Made by a program: the position numbers and the translations under genes | Part shown: piece by piece, positions 12,421-23,687 of the stretch | Layout: each line of letters begins with the position of its first letter | Numbering within the stretch: position 1 is the stretch's first letter | Source of the DNA: Gnetum montanum | Taxonomy: Eukaryota > Streptophyta > Gnetopsida > Gnetales > Gnetaceae | NCBI GenBank assembly: GCA_015680685.1 | Contig: MNCI01001040.1 | Coordinates: forward strand, 310,285-374,284 | Length of the DNA: 64,000 nucleotides | Reading direction: 5' to 3' | Notes under the pieces: generated by a model | Told to the model about the DNA's origin: nothing | Database searches by the model: none | Seen by the model: the letters and a program-made list of their open reading frames with translations, nothing else

Positions 12421-12526
12421 TAGTTATTTTTGTATTGTTATTTGCATCTTGAATTAGTTATGTCATTTCTTTAGTTTACATAATCTTGTTTAGAATTTTT
12501 ATTTTCAAATAGAAAATAAAAAAAAA

Positions 12527-12735
12527 TTGGCCTTCTAAGGCCTAAAATTGGAAACCTACTCCCTTGTATGCTATAGCCCAAAAAGGCCTTAAACTATCAC
12601 ATGGCTAGATAAGGCCTAAAACTAGCAACTTCCTTTCTAGAAATGGCTCAAAATGGCCCTAAACTAGTGATAGCCTAAAATGGCCTTAAACTAGTGATGG
12701 CCATTCTGCCATGGCCTTAAACTGGCATGGAGCCC
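12527..12735 (+). repeat. GGCCTTAAACTAG array (type 1) of Tat-A
   Basis: About six imperfect units of the form GGCCTNAAANGGCCTTAAACTAGC, roughly 25-45 bases apart. The GGCC...GGCC halves can pair. The same array follows the protease in Tat-B (34276-34385) and Tat-C (43403-43635, minus). It is not coding. It stands at the left edge of the block that B and C lack. Confidence 0.85.
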
Positions 12736-12952
12736 ATAAGGGGCTTAATTGCATCAATCATATCACACGTTAAAATTACAACAACATAATATACAACAAA
12801 CTGATACACAAATAATCATCACATTTTTATTAAGTTAGTAATAAAATATATAACTAAAGTTTACGTTCAAGATAAAAATTGCCAAAAAACACAAAATTTC
12901 CCAATAATAGGGCTACATTCTGGGCATTTCAGCCTATAGTGTTTAGTGGGGG

Positions 12953-15900
12953 CTAGGGCTCTTCCTCTTCCTCTTCATCCATTGCTCCGCTAGGGCCTGC
13001 GCCATCACTCGAAACCTACATTAAATAAAAATAAAATAATAAATTGGCTAACAAATAAAGTGACATGCAACATTATAATACAATAAATAAAAATAATTCA
13101 AACTAGACCAACCTAAGAAGGACCTACATCCATGTTTGGGGGCATCCTATCAAGGCCCACCTCCAAATGTTAGAGGATTTCATCCTTTAATAGTCATGTC
13201 CAATCCTCCTTGCCCATGTCAATTTCTATGAGGGTCTTTCTTGTCTCTATAGCTATCCATGAGGGTAGCCTTGGTGAAAACCTAGTATAAGTGACCTTTC
13301 TTGAAGGTACAATGATGTGTCTCTTTGGTTCCTCTCACCACTATGTGATGGGAAAATAGTTCATAAGCCTATGTTGTGCTAATTGCATCAAGAAATATGT
13401 CTTGGTAATGATGCTCCATGGACTTACCCTTGTACCTCTTAAGGTACGCCTCACATTCCTGCTTATAGTGATGCTTATGATTCTTTTAAGTCTAGCCCCA
13501 TTAATACACTTTTGCACTGTAATCCTTCCAGTCTTAGTTCTTCCTTGCTAGTAGGTCCATCTACAACTATTGTTCAATCACCTTCCTAGTGGCCTCATTC
13601 TTACCCAAAATGGATGATTAATACTTAGCATAGTTAATTTTAGCTATGTGCTAGGTACCATTAGGTTTGTCACGTGCCACCAGGAAGTCATAATGGGATT
13701 ACAGGTCCTCCAATCTTACATCTTGGCTTTCCCCCCTTCTCTTGGAGCTCATGCACCTATTTCCATAGATGCTTGTTAATGCACTTGCACTCCCACAATG
13801 CTCTCATAGATGAAAGCACACATATGCTTTCCTTATCATACATGTGGCAAGGCATTTTCTCCACCTCAAGGAAAAACTTAGGCACAACATCAACTTGGAC
13901 CACCCTGTTTGAGTCCCACCAAAGTTGTGAACCTATTATCACATAATAGGCAAAGCAACATTAGACATGAACCAAGCAGTAAATCTATAGAAAAAATAGA
14001 TAAATATAGACATACCAATATTAGGGTCCATTTGTTGTATATATTCCATCATGTCATCCACCAAGCCTTGCATAAAAGCAAACTTATTTGGAGCCGTTGT
14101 CCATGGTTGCATACGGAAGGTGGATGTAGACATTGGGCACTCAGTGGAAGCATTGATAGTTGCAACATGATGCACTTAATAATTATTAGGTAATACAATA
14201 GCCAAGGGCTAAAGAAAAATAAAAATAAAAATAAATAGATGGTGGTGCAAAGCTCCTACCCAACAAGCCCTCAAATGTGAGAGTGGAGGATCACCCATTT
14301 ACATGCTGTCAAAGAAATTTTCAAACTCACCCTTGTCAAACTACAACAACCCTTCTTCCTCAAGTTTCTATAGCACCTTTGTAGCTTCTTGTTCATCTTT
14401 GCCTAGTACTTGTCCCTTAGGCTAAGGAGGGACATTATCCTCTATGGGCTCTGCTACTACTGCATGGGCCCTTTTGCCTACATCATATAAGTTAAATTAG
14501 AAATTTCAATTATGAGCATAGTATAGCATGATATGTTATAGTAGTATCCAATAATTCATACTAGTGATTTCTAAGTGTGCATTGTGAAGCTTAGAAAAGA
14601 TCCTTTTACCACTCTTCCCTACTTCACGTACGGGCTCCTCTATGGGGTGTGGTTTCTTAATCCTTTTTCTAGATGACCCCACTACCTTAGCAATGAGTCA
14701 TGCCCCTCTCACTCTATTCCTAGTGTTGGTTGGTGGGGCCTCCCATACACTATCATGTGTGTAATGGGATTGTCCCACATTGCCTCTAGTCATTACAAAG
14801 AATGACTCACTAATCGCCTTTGGAGGATCCCATGACCATGTAGTGTTGAACAAGTGATGGATCCATGGCTTAGAGATTTGCCTGTAGTCTTGCACCACCC
14901 ACCACCCTTCCTCATGAACCACCAAAAACTCCAAAAACCTTCACAGGCATGCTACAAATCTCAACATGAAGGCCACTAGCAAGGTAAGAGACCCAATTTT
15001 ACTACATCCCCTCCTCTATTACATCCCTCATCACCCAAGCTTGTTCCACCCCAAGAAGTTTTCCTTAGGAGAGTAGCTTTGGGAATGCATGAGCATGAAA
15101 GATTGGATAGAGGTGGTGGACTATGGACACCTTCACTTCCTTGATTGGTATGCCTTTATAGACCTTAGAAGTGCCCAACCACTTATCAACGTCCCATCTG
15201 TGGTCTATGTCTTTGCAATTTTTTCTACAATTGGTGGACTCTTAGAGGTGATGCCAAAGAGGTTTGCAAAAAATTCATTCATAATTTCAAAGGTCATCCA
15301 CACACCATGAACTTGTGTCATGAAGGGATTAGCACTCTCACTAAAGGAGTTAATGATGGTAATCATGTTGACCACTAGGATGCTTGGGCTAATGACCATG
15401 AAAAGATCCATTAACCCAACTCATTGAAGCTTTCTAGTTATTTCCACTAGGGCCTTGTAGCACAACTAATGTTGTGAACTCTCAACCTCATCATATTTCA
15501 TGATGAAGGTGGCCTTAGTGTGGCCTGTTGTGATCATTGTGACCTCTCTTGACTTAACTATAGTTGTAATAGGCAAAAGTCAAGTTAGAAACATGAGAAA
15601 AGCTAAGCAAGAAACACATAAAAAATGAATGATGCACTACCCACATGTCGAAAATGGTATGTGGGATAGTGGTGGTGGGGTTGAAACCTCCTCCATGCTC
15701 AGTATGTTGCTCACCCACTCAGCATCCAACTAGCTGAGAACCTAACACCTCTCATAAGACTTAGATAATCGATGAGAGAGTTTTGCTAGGTTTTCCCCAA
15801 TTTTCCCAATCATTGTCGTATGAACATTCTCAAAAGATAAGAATTCTTGTAGGGTAGTGAGAGTCAAGTTCAATGTCCCCTCCTCATCATGGAGGCCATT

Positions 15901-16430
15901 TGCATCAATGGTAAACCTAGCAATGGACATGAGTAGTTAGCATATTAATATGAGTCATATTCAAGTGAATAGTTCAAGAATCATAAGAGAACTCACCTAC
16001 CAACATAATATACCATCCTAGGTGGGTTCTGAAAAAGAGTATGTATGCATCGGGAAATGAACAACGTGTTGCTCTTATTGTAGCATTGGAATTCTAGCAT
16101 CTCCTAGATCTTGGACAAAGGCCTAAGGCCTTTGTGGGCTCGGCTTGAACTCCCTACTCCTTCATCACTAGCAAGCTCATTAGATATGAACCTTATGATG
16201 CATTGATTCACCCCAAGCAATAGAAGTTCTGTTATGATGCCTATTGCTTCTATTGCCAAGTGTGACCATATCATCACACTAAAGTAGTGAAGCAAAAATT
16301 CCAAGAATTATTGTGCTCCCAACCTAAACCATACTACTTGGTGAGCTATACATGTGTCTGGTTTAAGTACGTTTTGAACAGGCTCACTCATGCAACATAG
16401 AATACCCTCCAGCTTAACCATGATGAGGAT
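12953..16430 (-). pseudogene. Unidentified spliced gene, antisense inside Tat-A, decayed
   Basis: Several minus-strand frames join through GT-AG introns that keep the frame. Intron 15917-15996 (AG|GTGAGT) joins VYYVG-R to FTIDANG. Intron 13933-14025 (GTATGT...TAG) joins DPNI-G to SQLWWDS. Intron 13016-13112 joins MDVGPS to a last exon (12953-13015) with a very acidic tail of six Glu and a TAG stop. Other exons: 15641-15916, about 14260-14480, 14026-14174, and about 13113-13932, where one frame of about 140 codons (13690-13260) has Gln- and Trp-type stops. I recognise no domain. It may be a captured host gene or a DNA-transposon gene. The last exon keeps more CpG than its surroundings. Antisense genes are known in Tat relatives such as Grande. 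Confidence 0.6.
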
Positions 16431-16966
16431 GGGTTTTAATAGTACCTTGTAGCCATAGTAGTGATAAGAAGAGAATGTTAACATTGGATAAAAAGTGAAA
16501 AAAAGATGTACAAAAAATTAGACTCAACATATTAGGAAAATTCATAACTTTCCCACTAAGCTCCACAGGAAAGGAACGTTAGCATATCCATCTGACATGC
16601 CTAGTTCCCAATGGGGCATAACACTAACATCTATGTTTCACATTAAGAAACATTATAACTTTGGAAATATAAAAAAATTCACTAATTGTTGATTACGCTC
16701 CCCATAGAGTGTAACCTTCAAAATTATCAAAAAGAAAAAAAAACATTCTAAGTGTTGGTTACATTCCTTGTCGAGCATAATAACTGCAAAAAATTCTAAG
16801 TGCTGGCTATGCTCCCCACTAAGTGTAACAACTACAAAAATTTCCAACTACCAAAAAATTTCAAACTATTGGTTACACTCACTGTAGAGTATAACTAGTT
16901 AACTATGTTACCTACAGAGTGTGACACTAGAAGATCAAAATTTATTTTTTAACTTTTTTTTTTGTT
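16431..16966. other. LTR-like non-coding stretch inside Tat-A
   Basis: No gene. At 16680-16925 there are five short units of the type GGCTATGCTCCCCACTAAGTGTAAC, each with an inverted pair, spaced about 60-70 bases. They resemble the inverted units in the Tat LTRs, so this may be a remnant of LTR-derived sequence or an internal copy of the same cis-element. Confidence 0.45.
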
Positions 16967-17067
16967 ATGCTTTTAGGAATGTACCCTAGTGTGACAGATG
17001 TGGCCTTCATCATCATCCTACTTGGACCATTACGCTCTCTATTCACCTTCAAGCTACCTTGGTCTCT

Positions 17068-17395
17068 ATCCCATGTCATGCATGGGATGCCAAAGATCCC
17101 TATCCTATGTCATATGCAGGATGCTAAAAAACTCTATTCCACATCATGCATGGGATGCCAAAACACTTTTTTCTATGTCATGTGTGGGATGCCAAAAAAG
17201 TCTATCCCATGCCCTGCATGGGATGCCAAAAAAATTTATCCCACATCACGTGTAGGATGCCAAAAAACTCTATCCTATGTTGCACATGGGATGCCAAAAA
17301 ACTCTATCCCATGTCACATGTGGGATGCCAAAAAAAAATTTTCCACACTATGTGTGGGCTGAAAAACTCTATCTTATAGCATGCACATTACACAA
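17068..17395. repeat. Tandem array of 34-35 base palindromic units
   Basis: About nine units of the type CCCATGTCACATGTGGGATGCCAAAAAACTCTAT follow one another. Each contains an inverted pair (CCCATG...CATGGG or CACATGTG) and an A-run. Two further related units lie at 17925-17985. The array creates an open frame at 16967-17362 that is only repeat translation. Function unknown. Confidence 0.85.
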
Positions 17396-18331
17396 AAAAA
17401 ATAGAAAAAAACGCCCTCACAACAAAAACTTAGAAATCCACAAAATCCACCACATACATTCCCTTCCCTGGCTGTGACTCATGGTACTCATTGTAGTAGT
17501 GGTAGTCCCTACCCAAGGCTAGCCATCTCCAAAACCCCAAAACCTTGAGGTGAAGAAGAAAAAAGGAAAGAAAACATAAGAGAAGACCATATCACTTTAG
17601 CTTGTTGATGACATCTCCCTTTGGTCCTCTATGCATGCCCTAGGAAGATGCCTTCATGTGCATCCTCCTTCATCCACATTGGTCAATTTAGGGAGTTGGT
17701 GTTTACTATAATGTGTCATGGCTAAATGATTATGATCTTATTTTACTTTTTCCCTTTACTATGCTCTAGCTTCCTTTCTTTAGTTGCTACACTCTACTTC
17801 CCTTCACCTTGGCTACACTATGCTCGATGACTGTTTATTTCAACTTTGAAAATGAAAAATTGACAATGGTAAAACTTTTGTTTATACTCTTCCAGGGTGA
17901 AGGACACATCACCCTCCTAGGTCCTGTCCTATGCCCCACATGTAACGTAGGACTATCCCATGTCCTGCACGTAACGTGGGATGAGCATAGCACCCAGTGT
18001 TAGAAATTTTTTTCAACTTTTCTAGCATCTCCATACTTAGAAATTTTTTTGCATTTTCCTGGTTTCCCAATAAACACCCAACCTAATTCCACATTTAAAA
18101 CCTTCCAAGCCCTACCTAAACCAATTCATCTTGCACAAACCATGGTCTGCTACAACCTTAAACTAGAAATCCTAGGGCCAATGAAGACCCCAAAATTAAT
18201 TTACATACTTGCTATATTAGATCCCAAAACTACACAGTTAGGTGAATTTTCATAACATTTTCTTCCTTATTTTATGCATTATACCTTATTAAGATAGGTG
18301 CATCTTGACATTATTTTGGTTGTTTTGTAGG
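17396..18331. other. Non-coding stretch before pol of Tat-A
   Basis: I see no gene. Two splice-acceptor-like sites occur, TTTATACTCTTCCAG at about 17897 and TTGGTTGTTTTGTAG at about 18330, the second just before frames that lead into pol. In Ogre elements an intron separates protease from RT, so a spliced pol is possible here; this is inference. Confidence 0.4.
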
Positions 18332-19995
18332 ATGTTTTGGCAAGATTATAGAATGAATGCATACGAGCATCTTCATTCACCTTTGGCCTTGACTAGACCT
18401 TATGGTAATTCCATGAGATGCATAAATATTGAGCTCATAGAATTTGAACCTATGACTTATGACATAAACATAGCATCCCTAGAGATATCTCTACATTGGC
18501 CAAATCATCTAGTTAGAGCTCTAAACCTAGAGGTAGGTGACTAAGGATCATCTCATAGAAGTCCTTGTAGCAACAAGTAAAGGCGAGGTGAAGACATTCA
18601 AGCTTAGTTTCTTGTTAGAGCCTCAAATCAAATAGAGCATCTCAAAAATTCTCAACGATAACATTAAGGCATTCACATGGTCCTACAAGGCATGCCAAGC
18701 TTGGACCCTCACATAATACAACAGAACATTATCCTTGATCCTCACATAAAACAAATCAAATAAAAGGCTCGTAAGGTGAAACTTGAGGTGGTGTTGGTAG
18801 TTCGTGATGAAATCACTAAACTTTACAAACCTAGTTTCATTTGAGTAGTTGATTATACTGATTAGGTTTCAAACACCATAGTTGTCCCTAAGAAAAATGG
18901 AAGTATATGCATTTGTATAGACTTCCTAGATCCAAACAAGATGACCATCAAAGATAACTTCCCATTACCTAGTATTGACCAACTCATCGATACTACAGTT
19001 AGTCATGCCTTGTTGTCCTTTATGGATGGGTTCTTAGGGTACAACCAAATCTAGATCAACCTAGAGCACTAGCTCAACACCACCTTCATGAGTCCTTGGG
19101 GTACATTTTGCTACACTATGATGCCCTTTAAACTGAATGTAGGAGCAACCTACCAACGTGCAATGACATATATCTTTAGTGATTATCTATTAGACTTGCT
19201 TAATAACTATGTTGATGATAAAGCAATTAAGTGAAAAGTTGCTCATGACCATGTATATGACTTGGACTACATCCTCAAACATTTCCTTAAACATGATCTT
19301 AGATTAAATCCCAAGAAGTGTGTCTTCGGCGTTAAGACTGGTCGCATGCTAAGCTTTGTAGTTCTAGAAGTAGGTATACATGTAGACCCTGATAAGGTTA
19401 AGGGTATCACTAACTTAGCACCACTAACAAACCTTAAGGAGCTATGTAGGTTATAAGATAGATTACAATTCATATGTAGGTTTATCATTAAGTTGACTAA
19501 TAAGTTGTAGCCAATGCAACATTTTTTAAAAAAGGGGATCCACTTTGAGTGGATAGCTCAATGCCAAGAGGCATTTGACATCCTCAAAAAGGAGCTAGCT
19601 CAACTTCCAATAGTTTACCTTTTGCAAGGAGATAAACCATTATACATTTACCTTGCAACCTCAAACATGTCCATTGCTTCTTTGCTTTTCCAAAAGTGAG
19701 ATGATGGCTTAGAAGTCCCTATTTACTACTTGAGCTATGCACTAGTGGCCCACAAGGCAAAATACAATGATGTAAAGAAGAACTATCTCACCTTAGTCTT
19801 CAAACTTAAGAAATGGAGACATTATCTCTTCCACGGTTAGGTTAACATTATCTACAAAAGCAACATACTTCGGGTGATTACTACAAACATATATGAAAGT
19901 AGTCGAATCGCACGATGGAAGGCAATAACCACAAAGTTTGACCTACACTACATAGGACAAGCATCCACAGAGGGTTAAGCAATAGCCAAATAACT
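18332..19995 (+). pseudogene. pol: Decayed reverse transcriptase and first RNase H of Tat-A
   Basis: Copies the RNA into DNA. After a linker with DPHIIQQNIILDPHIKQIK (18700-18770), RT motifs run in order: VPKKNGSICICIDF (18888), FPLPSIDQLID (18960), SFMDGFLGYNQI (19017), PWGTFCYTMMPF (19096), the catalytic YVDD (about 19208-19219), and LNPKKCVFGV (19310). Thumb and connection follow. The first RNase H (19600-19860) reads YIYLATSN...YYLSYALVAHKAKYNDVKK; its expected catalytic Asp positions are not kept, which is common in Tat elements that carry a second RNase H. Stops interrupt the frame in many places. Confidence 0.85.
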
Positions 19996-19996
19996 C

Positions 19997-20620
19997 ATGG
20001 CTTCACCCATAAATGATCAAGCAATAATAGATCCCAAATTTTTGGATGAGCATGTCAATAGCATAAGCCAAGTGCCTATAAACTTCAAGGTAGTTTTACA
20101 CTTTGATGGTGCTTCAACCACACAATGTGGTAGTGTTGCTTTTGTTATCACATTTCCCTCCAGGGAGATCCAACCCTTCATGTATCATTTTGCATTTCCT
20201 TGCATAAACAACATGGTAGAGTACGAAGGTCTCCTTAGAGGTGTCTTTGTAGCTCATAATTTAGGAATCCAAAACATAGCAATCCAAGGTGATTTGTAGC
20301 TTGTTGTCAACCAAGTCATAGAGGTTTATGCTTGCAAAGCATAACATTTACAACCATACTATGATTTGGTGAAACACTTACTCAAAAAATTTGCAACTGT
20401 AGACATCCAACACATTCCCCATACTGAAAATGTCGTTGTTGATGCATTAGCCACTTTAGCCTTAAGCATAGCACCTAACATGTTATTTGCCTTGCCTACT
20501 TCAATAGTGGATTGCGCCAAACCTATCACACAAACAACAAGCATTGCATCCATAGATATGACAAGCATAGCTCATGCCCAAGAGTGGTATGATGATATTA
20601 AGATGTATTTCCAATAAGAT
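19997..20620 (+). pseudogene. Second RNase H (aRH type) of Tat-A
   Basis: The frame has LHFDGAS at 20098, NNMVEYEGLLRGVF at about 20208, AIQGDL before a stop (Gln expected, then LVVNQV) at 20280, and VVVDALATLAL at 20433. These give the four acidic positions of an RNase H in order (Asp, Glu, Asp, Asp). The type, with FDGA and EYEG, is the archaeal-like RNase H found only in Tat-clade elements. It would remove RNA from the RNA-DNA hybrid. Apart from two or three stops it is well preserved. Confidence 0.85.
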
Positions 20621-20629
20621 GAGCCTCTG

Positions 20630-21830
20630 CAAAATCTAACTTCTGCTCAAAAAGGCATTGTGAAAAAATGATCATAGTAGTACTTCCTAGTAGGTGATGA
20701 TGCCTTGTGTCATAGATCCTATGCTGGAATACTGTTAGCTTGCATTAGTGGTAGTGAAGCACAAACGATCGTCAATCAAGTCCATGAGGAACTATGCGGA
20801 GGCCACATAGCACCTAGGGTAATGGTACCAAAAATCAGATGCTTAGGCTACTATTGGTCTTACATGGAATGTGACTACATTTATAAGGTCAAAACATGTG
20901 ATGTGTGTTAGCGACATGGTAACCTAATGCATGTGTCATCTTCTGAACTACATACTACGTAGATCACATGGCCATTCCAACATTGGGGATTGGATATCAT
21001 AGGACCTATAATGCCTAAGTCTTATGTAGGAAATAGCTTCATTATAACCACAACCAAATACTTTACCAAGTGGGTTGAAGTTGTTCCCCTTAGGAAGACA
21101 ACATCATAACAGGTTTACAAATTTATTTTAGACAACATAGTAACTTGATTTGGTTTACCGATGACTATAGTCACAGACAACGGGCCATAATTTAGTAGTG
21201 TAAAACTAAATCCTTCTATGAACACCTTGGCATCAAACATTCCTTTTCATCACCATACTATCCATAGGAAAATGGCTAAGTAGAGGCTACAAACAAAGTC
21301 ATCATCAAGCTTTTGAAGAGGATGCTTAGCAATAGCAAGTGACAATGGCATGAACAACTAGTGTACACATTATGGGCCTACCATACGACATGTAGAACAA
21401 CAATAGGTAAAATGCCATATAGTTCATATATGGATTTGAAGCAATGTTACTTGTTAAACTGCAGGTCCCATCACTCTGTATGATCCTCTCGAGCTTCATT
21501 GATGAGGTTCATAATAATGAGTTTAGAACCATTGACCTCAACTCTATAGAGGAGGAGGGCATGTAAACACTTGATCACATTGAGTCGTACTAGGAAAAAC
21601 AATGGCAAAAGCACCATCACAATTAGCATCAACACCCGATCAAGAAAGGAGACCTTATCCTCAAGGTCGTTCATGAGCCTATGGATAAATTCTTAGCTAA
21701 TTGGGAAAATCCCTTCTTGGTTATAAATTCCTATGATAATGGAGCATTCAAGTTTGCTAATCTAGATGATAATGAGTTTTCCTTTCCAATTAACCACTCA
21801 TACTTGAAGCCATACTACACTTAGTACACA
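20630..21830 (+). pseudogene. int: Decayed integrase of Tat-A
   Basis: Inserts the DNA copy. The N-terminal zinc domain reads VHEELCGGHIAPRVMVPKIRCLGYYW then CDVC-stop-RHGN (20780-20930), with His and Cys positions in place; the stop stands for Gln. The core has WGLDIIGP (20986), TIVTDNGP (21170) and, after stops, VEATNK (21280), so all three catalytic acids Asp, Asp, Glu are present. The C-terminal part (21640-21820) has KKGDLILKVVHEP and INHSYLKPYY, matching the Tat-D integrase. A frameshift near 21210 and several stops inactivate it. Confidence 0.85.
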
Positions 21831-21864
21831 GTGCTGTGACAACGACAAAGAAAGATAAGTGAAC

Positions 21865-22145
21865 ATTCATTATGATGTTAAACTGGCACAGAACATCCAC
21901 TATGATGTTAAACTGGCATAAAATGTCCTTGGGTTATGACATTAAACTGGCACCCACAGCATGGTATGCTATGACCTTAAATTGGTAATCCACCATTTGC
22001 TATGATGATAAACTAGCACAGTGGTCTACTAGGATCTTAAACTAGCACATCACAATCTGCCCAGACCTTAAACTGGGTTCATGGTCTACTAGGACCTTAA
22101 ACTAGCATAACATGTAGTCTACCAAGATCTAAAACTAGGTTCACA
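21865..22145 (+). repeat. TTAAACTGG array (type 2) of Tat-A
   Basis: About nine units of the form CTATGACNTTAAACTGGCAC, spaced about 30-36 bases, start some 30 bases after integrase. The same array follows the type 1 array in Tat-B (34530-34815) and Tat-C (43003-43205, minus), and a short one follows integrase in Tat-D (62588-62665). Not coding. Confidence 0.85.
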
Positions 22146-23642
22146 TATCAACATTCATAGTTCAACACACATAGTTCTATGAACAAGAGAATGTAAATAC
22201 TTCTAACCATCTATCGCCTACTCACACCTCTTAGGCAAGGTGGGGTTGAGTGTTGCAGTTCTAGAATGAAGTTCATGTCATCAAGGAAAAACCCTCTAGA
22301 AAATTTGTAGTGTCATTATCCTTAGCATCTTGTTGATCTTTTAGAGATGCCTTTAGGCATCTTGCTTACCTTTTAGAGTTGCCACCACCATCGTCAGTCA
22401 TTTTGGTCAGAGTTGTCACCATCAACATCACTTGCTTGAGAACCAAAGGTACTATGGCCCAACCATAGCACTACCATCCTCCATCCCTCACCATTACCTA
22501 AGCTTAGAAGATCATCCAGTAGTGTGATTCTCCATCATGCTACTAGGTTTACTAGCTCCTGTCCTTGGTGAGGACTCCCGAGCACTTGCATCACCAACTT
22601 ATTTAGCCACTTGAGTGCTCACTTCTAGTGTGGCTGTTGTAGGTTTTGCACCTACACTGGCCTTCTTGCTTTGGATACTACGTGTACCTATAATTGACAT
22701 AGCACTCATGACCCTTACAATGCCCTTGCAGATAGGACTTTTCCTTCATCTCACATGGTATGGTTTTTTTTCTTGTTTTCTCTATGTTGCATTTGCAAAA
22801 TGAAGCCTCAGTGGCATTGCTCAAGGAGGGGTTTCATTATGGTGATAGGTCACCACACTACTCCAATGTGTCTACTTTTGACTCACCATGCTACTTAAAA
22901 GTGCACATCCTCATTATCCCAATATAGCTTGCTCGCATTTACCTCTTGACCTTACATCTTCTTGCATTCCCTATAAGCTTTTTTGATGCACATAGCATAC
23001 TTCTTTCAATCAACTGTAGGATCCATGGTGAATGTAATGCAAAATGTCTCATGATGGACCTTTGTGGGTTGGTCAAAGCTCCAAGTGGATGTAACAGAAC
23101 TCATCTCGGGGAGGAAACACCTATCCTACAGATGCGACATGGTTGCTTTTAAGCAAATTTTGTTTAATGGTGCGTAGTCCACCTAGCAACAAAAAATTCT
23201 AAAAAAAAATGAGACTAAATGAAAAAAGAAACAAGAGAGGAAAAAGAAAATAGAAAGACAAAAGAAAAATAAAACCAAGAGCAAAAGAAAAATGGGATGA
23301 AACAAGTGTCCAAGTAAAAATAGCAAAGTTGCCATTTTGCAATTGGTCCAACCCTAGATTGACCATCTCACAAGCATTATGATGAGAGGTCAAAATCCCA
23401 AGGGTAGGCCATCTCCGCATGCTAACTCCCTCAAAAGCACTTTGAAAAGGGATCATGCTTTGGCACCAAGCCATTATAATGCTGCATCCTACAACCACAT
23501 ATACAATGAACATCCTTCCCACTTGTTATCCCTTGATCCATCTCCCTAACCTATTTCCTGCCACATCTTATTCCCTTAGCACTCTCAAGCATAGCAAAGC
23601 ATTGTCTAATTGGGCACTGATAAGCAATGTTGGTGTTTGTCA
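22146..23642 (+). other. 3' untranslated region of Tat-A
   Basis: No gene recognised. Part of it (around 22800-22880, with GGTGATAGGTCACCACA) resembles the 3' regions of Tat-B (35075-35110) and, reversed, Tat-C (42650-42720). A purine-rich stretch fills 23197-23300. The short hydrophobic ORF at 22615 has no support. Confidence 0.5.
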
Positions 23643-23687
23643 ACGTCTCTTAGGCCAATCCTCCAAATGTCAACAAAGAGTGGACAA
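23643..23687 (+). promoter_or_regulatory. Stem and polypurine tract of Tat-A
   Basis: AACAAAGAGTGGACAA (23672-23687) directly precedes the 3' LTR and would prime plus-strand DNA. Upstream are arms ACGTCT (23643-23648) and AAATGT (23665-23670) with a 16-base loop. Tat-B, C and D have the same layout with perfect 6-bp stems of other sequence. Here two transitions, AGACGT to AAATGT, would explain the mismatches. Confidence 0.75.

Noticed and set aside
13674-14193. Plus-strand ORFs over the antisense gene
   Set aside because: The minus strand has in-phase introns and a proper C-terminus here, so the plus-strand frames are shadows.
16967-17362. 131-residue ORF with repeated Cys, Trp and Met motifs
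   Set aside because: It is translation of the 34-35 base palindromic tandem array, open in several frames at once for the same reason.
17068-17395. CRISPR-like look of evenly spaced repeats
   Set aside because: The units are directly adjacent with no unique spacers, vary among themselves, and the context is a plant retrotransposon.
22615-22803. Short ORF with two hydrophobic segments, considered as an env-like piece
   Set aside because: It is in the Tat-A 3' untranslated region, is not conserved in Tat-B or Tat-C, and has no signal peptide or glycosylation pattern.
23199-23522. 107-residue minus-strand ORF with a Phe-Leu-Ser tail
   Set aside because: The tail is the complement of a purine-rich low-complexity stretch; no shared frame in other copies.
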